Shown here: piece by piece, positions 15,799 through 17,044 of the stretch
Numbering within the stretch: the first letter of the stretch is position 1
Layout: the number at the start of each line of letters is the position of its first letter
Source: an uncultured Prevotellaceae bacterium
Lineage (GTDB): Bacteria > Bacteroidota > Bacteroidia > Bacteroidales > Bacteroidaceae
Reading direction: 5' to 3'
Length of the DNA stretch: 17,044 bases
Assembly: GCA_902477365.1 (NCBI GenBank)
Contig: CABSGW010000023.1
Location: 1-17,044 of the forward strand
Position numbers and translations under genes: made by a program
Notes under the pieces: model-generated
Told to the model about the DNA's origin: nothing
The model's input: only the letters and a program-made list of their open reading frames with translations
The model's database searches: none

Positions 15799-16620
15799 AT
15801 GGCAAAAGCTGCAAACTATATTAAAAGAATAGAGATATTGAGTCTCTGGAGCGGACGTCACCATATTGTGTGGTCGCTGAAGCCGGATGTGAATATTTTG
15901 AGTGGTGTGAACGGAGTGGGAAAGAGTACCATTCTGAATAAACTGGTACAGAGTTTGAAACAACCCGGTGAACTTCCCGGTTCGGCTGTTCCGGGTGTGA
16001 GTGTGGAGTTTAGTCCGGCGGATGCAACGTTTATCCGTTTTGACGTGGTGCGTAGCGTGGACAGACCTTTGATTCATGGTGACTTGCTCGATAAATTATC
16101 GGACGGTCATGTGGCTACGGAGTTGGATTTCCAGCTCTATCAGTTGCAACGACGGTATTTGGACTATCAGGTGAACATGGCCAACCGCATGATAGAGATG
16201 CTGACCAGTACCGACCCGGAAGTGCGTGAGCAGGCAGCATCATTGGCCGATGCCAAGACCCGGTTTCAGGATGCCGTGGATGCCTTGTTCAGCGATACGG
16301 GTAAAAAAATAGACCGTAAGAGCAATGAGATACGGTTTCTACAATTCGATGAAGTGCTTTCCCCTTATTTACTCTCATCGGGCGAGAAGCAGATATTGGT
16401 CATATTGTTGACTGTGCTGGCTGAGGACGGACAACCCTACGTGCTGTTCATGGACGAGCCAGAGGTGAGTTTGCACGTGGAGTGGCAGCAAAAACTGATC
16501 CGGCTGATCCGTAGTCTGAATCCCCGCGTGCAGATTATCCTGACCACCCATTCGCCGGCTGTGATTATGGACGGATGGCTGGACGCTGTGACTGAGGTAA
16601 GCGACATAACCCAACCATAA
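15799..16620 (+). CDS. ABC-type AAA ATPase, AriA/OLD-like partner of DUF4435
   Basis: A 273-residue cytosolic ATPase with an ABC/SMC-type head. Walker A is GVNGVGKST (G36-T44), the signature LLSSGEKQ is at 191-198, Walker B is LFMDEPE with D219-E220, followed by the D-loop-like region VSLHVEWQQ, and the H-loop is TTHSP with H251. The opening IKRIEILSLWSGRHHIVWSL is the usual first strand of AAA15/AAA21-type proteins. Only a short helical segment (about 110-180) separates Walker A and signature, so there is no long SMC coiled coil. I chose the ATG at 15799 because it follows the -7 box; the longer frame from 15676 would run through both promoters. The DUF4435 gene starts 13 bp after its stop. 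In PARIS the equivalent ATPase senses a phage trigger and holds the nuclease partner inactive. That this protein does the same is inference. Confidence 0.82.
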   Translation: MAKAANYIKRIEILSLWSGRHHIVWSLKPDVNILSGVNGVGKSTILNKLVQSLKQPGELPGSAVPGVSVEFSPADATFIRFDVVRSVDRPLIHGDLLDKLSDGHVATELDFQLYQLQRRYLDYQVNMANRMIEMLTSTDPEVREQAASLADAKTRFQDAVDALFSDTGKKIDRKSNEIRFLQFDEVLSPYLLSSGEKQILVILLTVLAEDGQPYVLFMDEPEVSLHVEWQQKLIRLIRSLNPRVQIILTTHSPAVIMDGWLDAVTEVSDITQP

Positions 16621-16633
16621 ATGTACGTGCCGT

Positions 16634-17044
16634 ATGCCTAAGCGTCTTTCCGAAAATTTAAGTTCTTCCTACCTGGGGGCAGCACAGCGGCTTCAGTCGC
16701 GTGCCAAACGGCGTAAGATCGTGGCTTATGTAGAGAGTTATGATGATATTTGGTTTTGGCGTTCGTTGCTTAACCGGTTTGAGAACGAGGAGCGTTACTT
16801 TGAGGTGATGCTCCCGTCCAGAACATCGTTGGCCAAGGGAAAGAAGATGGCTTTGATGAATGTGTTGGGCGATCGGTTAGGGAAAAACATGATAGCCTGT
16901 GTCGATGCCGACTATGATTATTTGATGCAGGGGGTGACCGAACTGTCGCGTATTGTGACGAAGAACCCTTATGTGTTCCATACGTATGCCTATGCCATAG
17001 AGAACTATCAATGTTATGCCGGTGCGTTGCACAATGTGTGTGTG
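16634..17044 (+). CDS. DUF4435 (Toprim-like) protein, 3' end outside the window
   Basis: The first 137 residues of a DUF4435 protein; the frame stays open to the last base. The start ATG lies 13 bp after the ATPase stop. Two motifs stand out: YVESYDDIWFWRSLL with E34 and D37-D38, which follows the Toprim pattern VEGxxDxxFxxxLL, and ACVDADYDYL with D91, D93 and D95, which fits the Toprim DxD metal site. GKKMALMNVLGDRL lies between them, and YAIENYQCY resembles the ENY segment seen in OLD-type Toprim domains. AriB of PARIS is a DUF4435 protein with a Toprim nuclease fold that cleaves tRNA when released. By analogy this protein is a candidate toxic nuclease effector, but the C-terminal half is not available to judge. 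Confidence 0.75.
   Translation, partial: MPKRLSENLSSSYLGAAQRLQSRAKRRKIVAYVESYDDIWFWRSLLNRFENEERYFEVMLPSRTSLAKGKKMALMNVLGDRLGKNMIACVDADYDYLMQGVTELSRIVTKNPYVFHTYAYAIENYQCYAGALHNVCV

Noticed and set aside
15657..15800. Upstream extension of the exported-protein frame
   Set aside because: The signal peptide begins at 15656, and the extension would place 48 polar residues before it.

Overview
This window looks like chromosomal DNA from a gut-type member of the Bacteroidales. The evidence is the type of genes (GH35, GH43 and GH3 enzymes with signal peptides, DUF2807 and NlpE-like lipoproteins, a large secreted protein with an F5/8C domain and a GIYIVDGKK-type C-terminus), promoter boxes that match the Bacteroidetes -7 consensus TAnnTTTG, and the lack of strong Shine-Dalgarno sequences. 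The species cannot be named from the sequence alone. No rRNA, tRNA, transposase, integrase or CRISPR array was seen.

Layout. (1) Positions 1-5517, + strand: the end of a polysaccharide-utilisation cluster with a GH35 beta-galactosidase (5' end outside the window), a GH43 enzyme broken by a frameshift near 2580, and an intact GH3 beta-xylosidase/glucosidase. (2) 5537-6322: a terminator-like stem whose loop carries part of the next promoter, a DUF2461 gene that may be leaderless, and a strong hairpin shared with the convergent gene. (3) 6348-9986, - strand: a 1212-residue modular secreted protein, followed by a 328-bp divergent intergenic region. (4) 10315-10947, + strand: an NlpE-like lipoprotein, facing the next operon across a perfect 25-bp inverted repeat. 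(5) 15656 down to 11113, - strand: a probable four-gene operon, in transcription order an exported protein of unknown function, an EamA/DMT transporter, a DNA2/Upf1-like SF1 helicase and a DUF2807 lipoprotein. (6) 15799-17044, + strand: an ABC-type AAA ATPase followed 13 bp later by a DUF4435 gene that runs off the window.

How the genes work together. The three glycosidases would remove galactosyl, arabinosyl/xylosyl and xylosyl/glucosyl units from plant glycans in the periplasm. SusC/SusD and the regulator are not in the window, so the PUL must continue upstream. The most interesting system is at the right edge. An ATPase paired with a DUF4435 protein that carries Toprim-like acidic motifs is the gene arrangement of PARIS (AriA-AriB) and, more broadly, of a split OLD-family nuclease, so it is a candidate anti-phage module. 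A conserved housekeeping role in Bacteroidales cannot be excluded.
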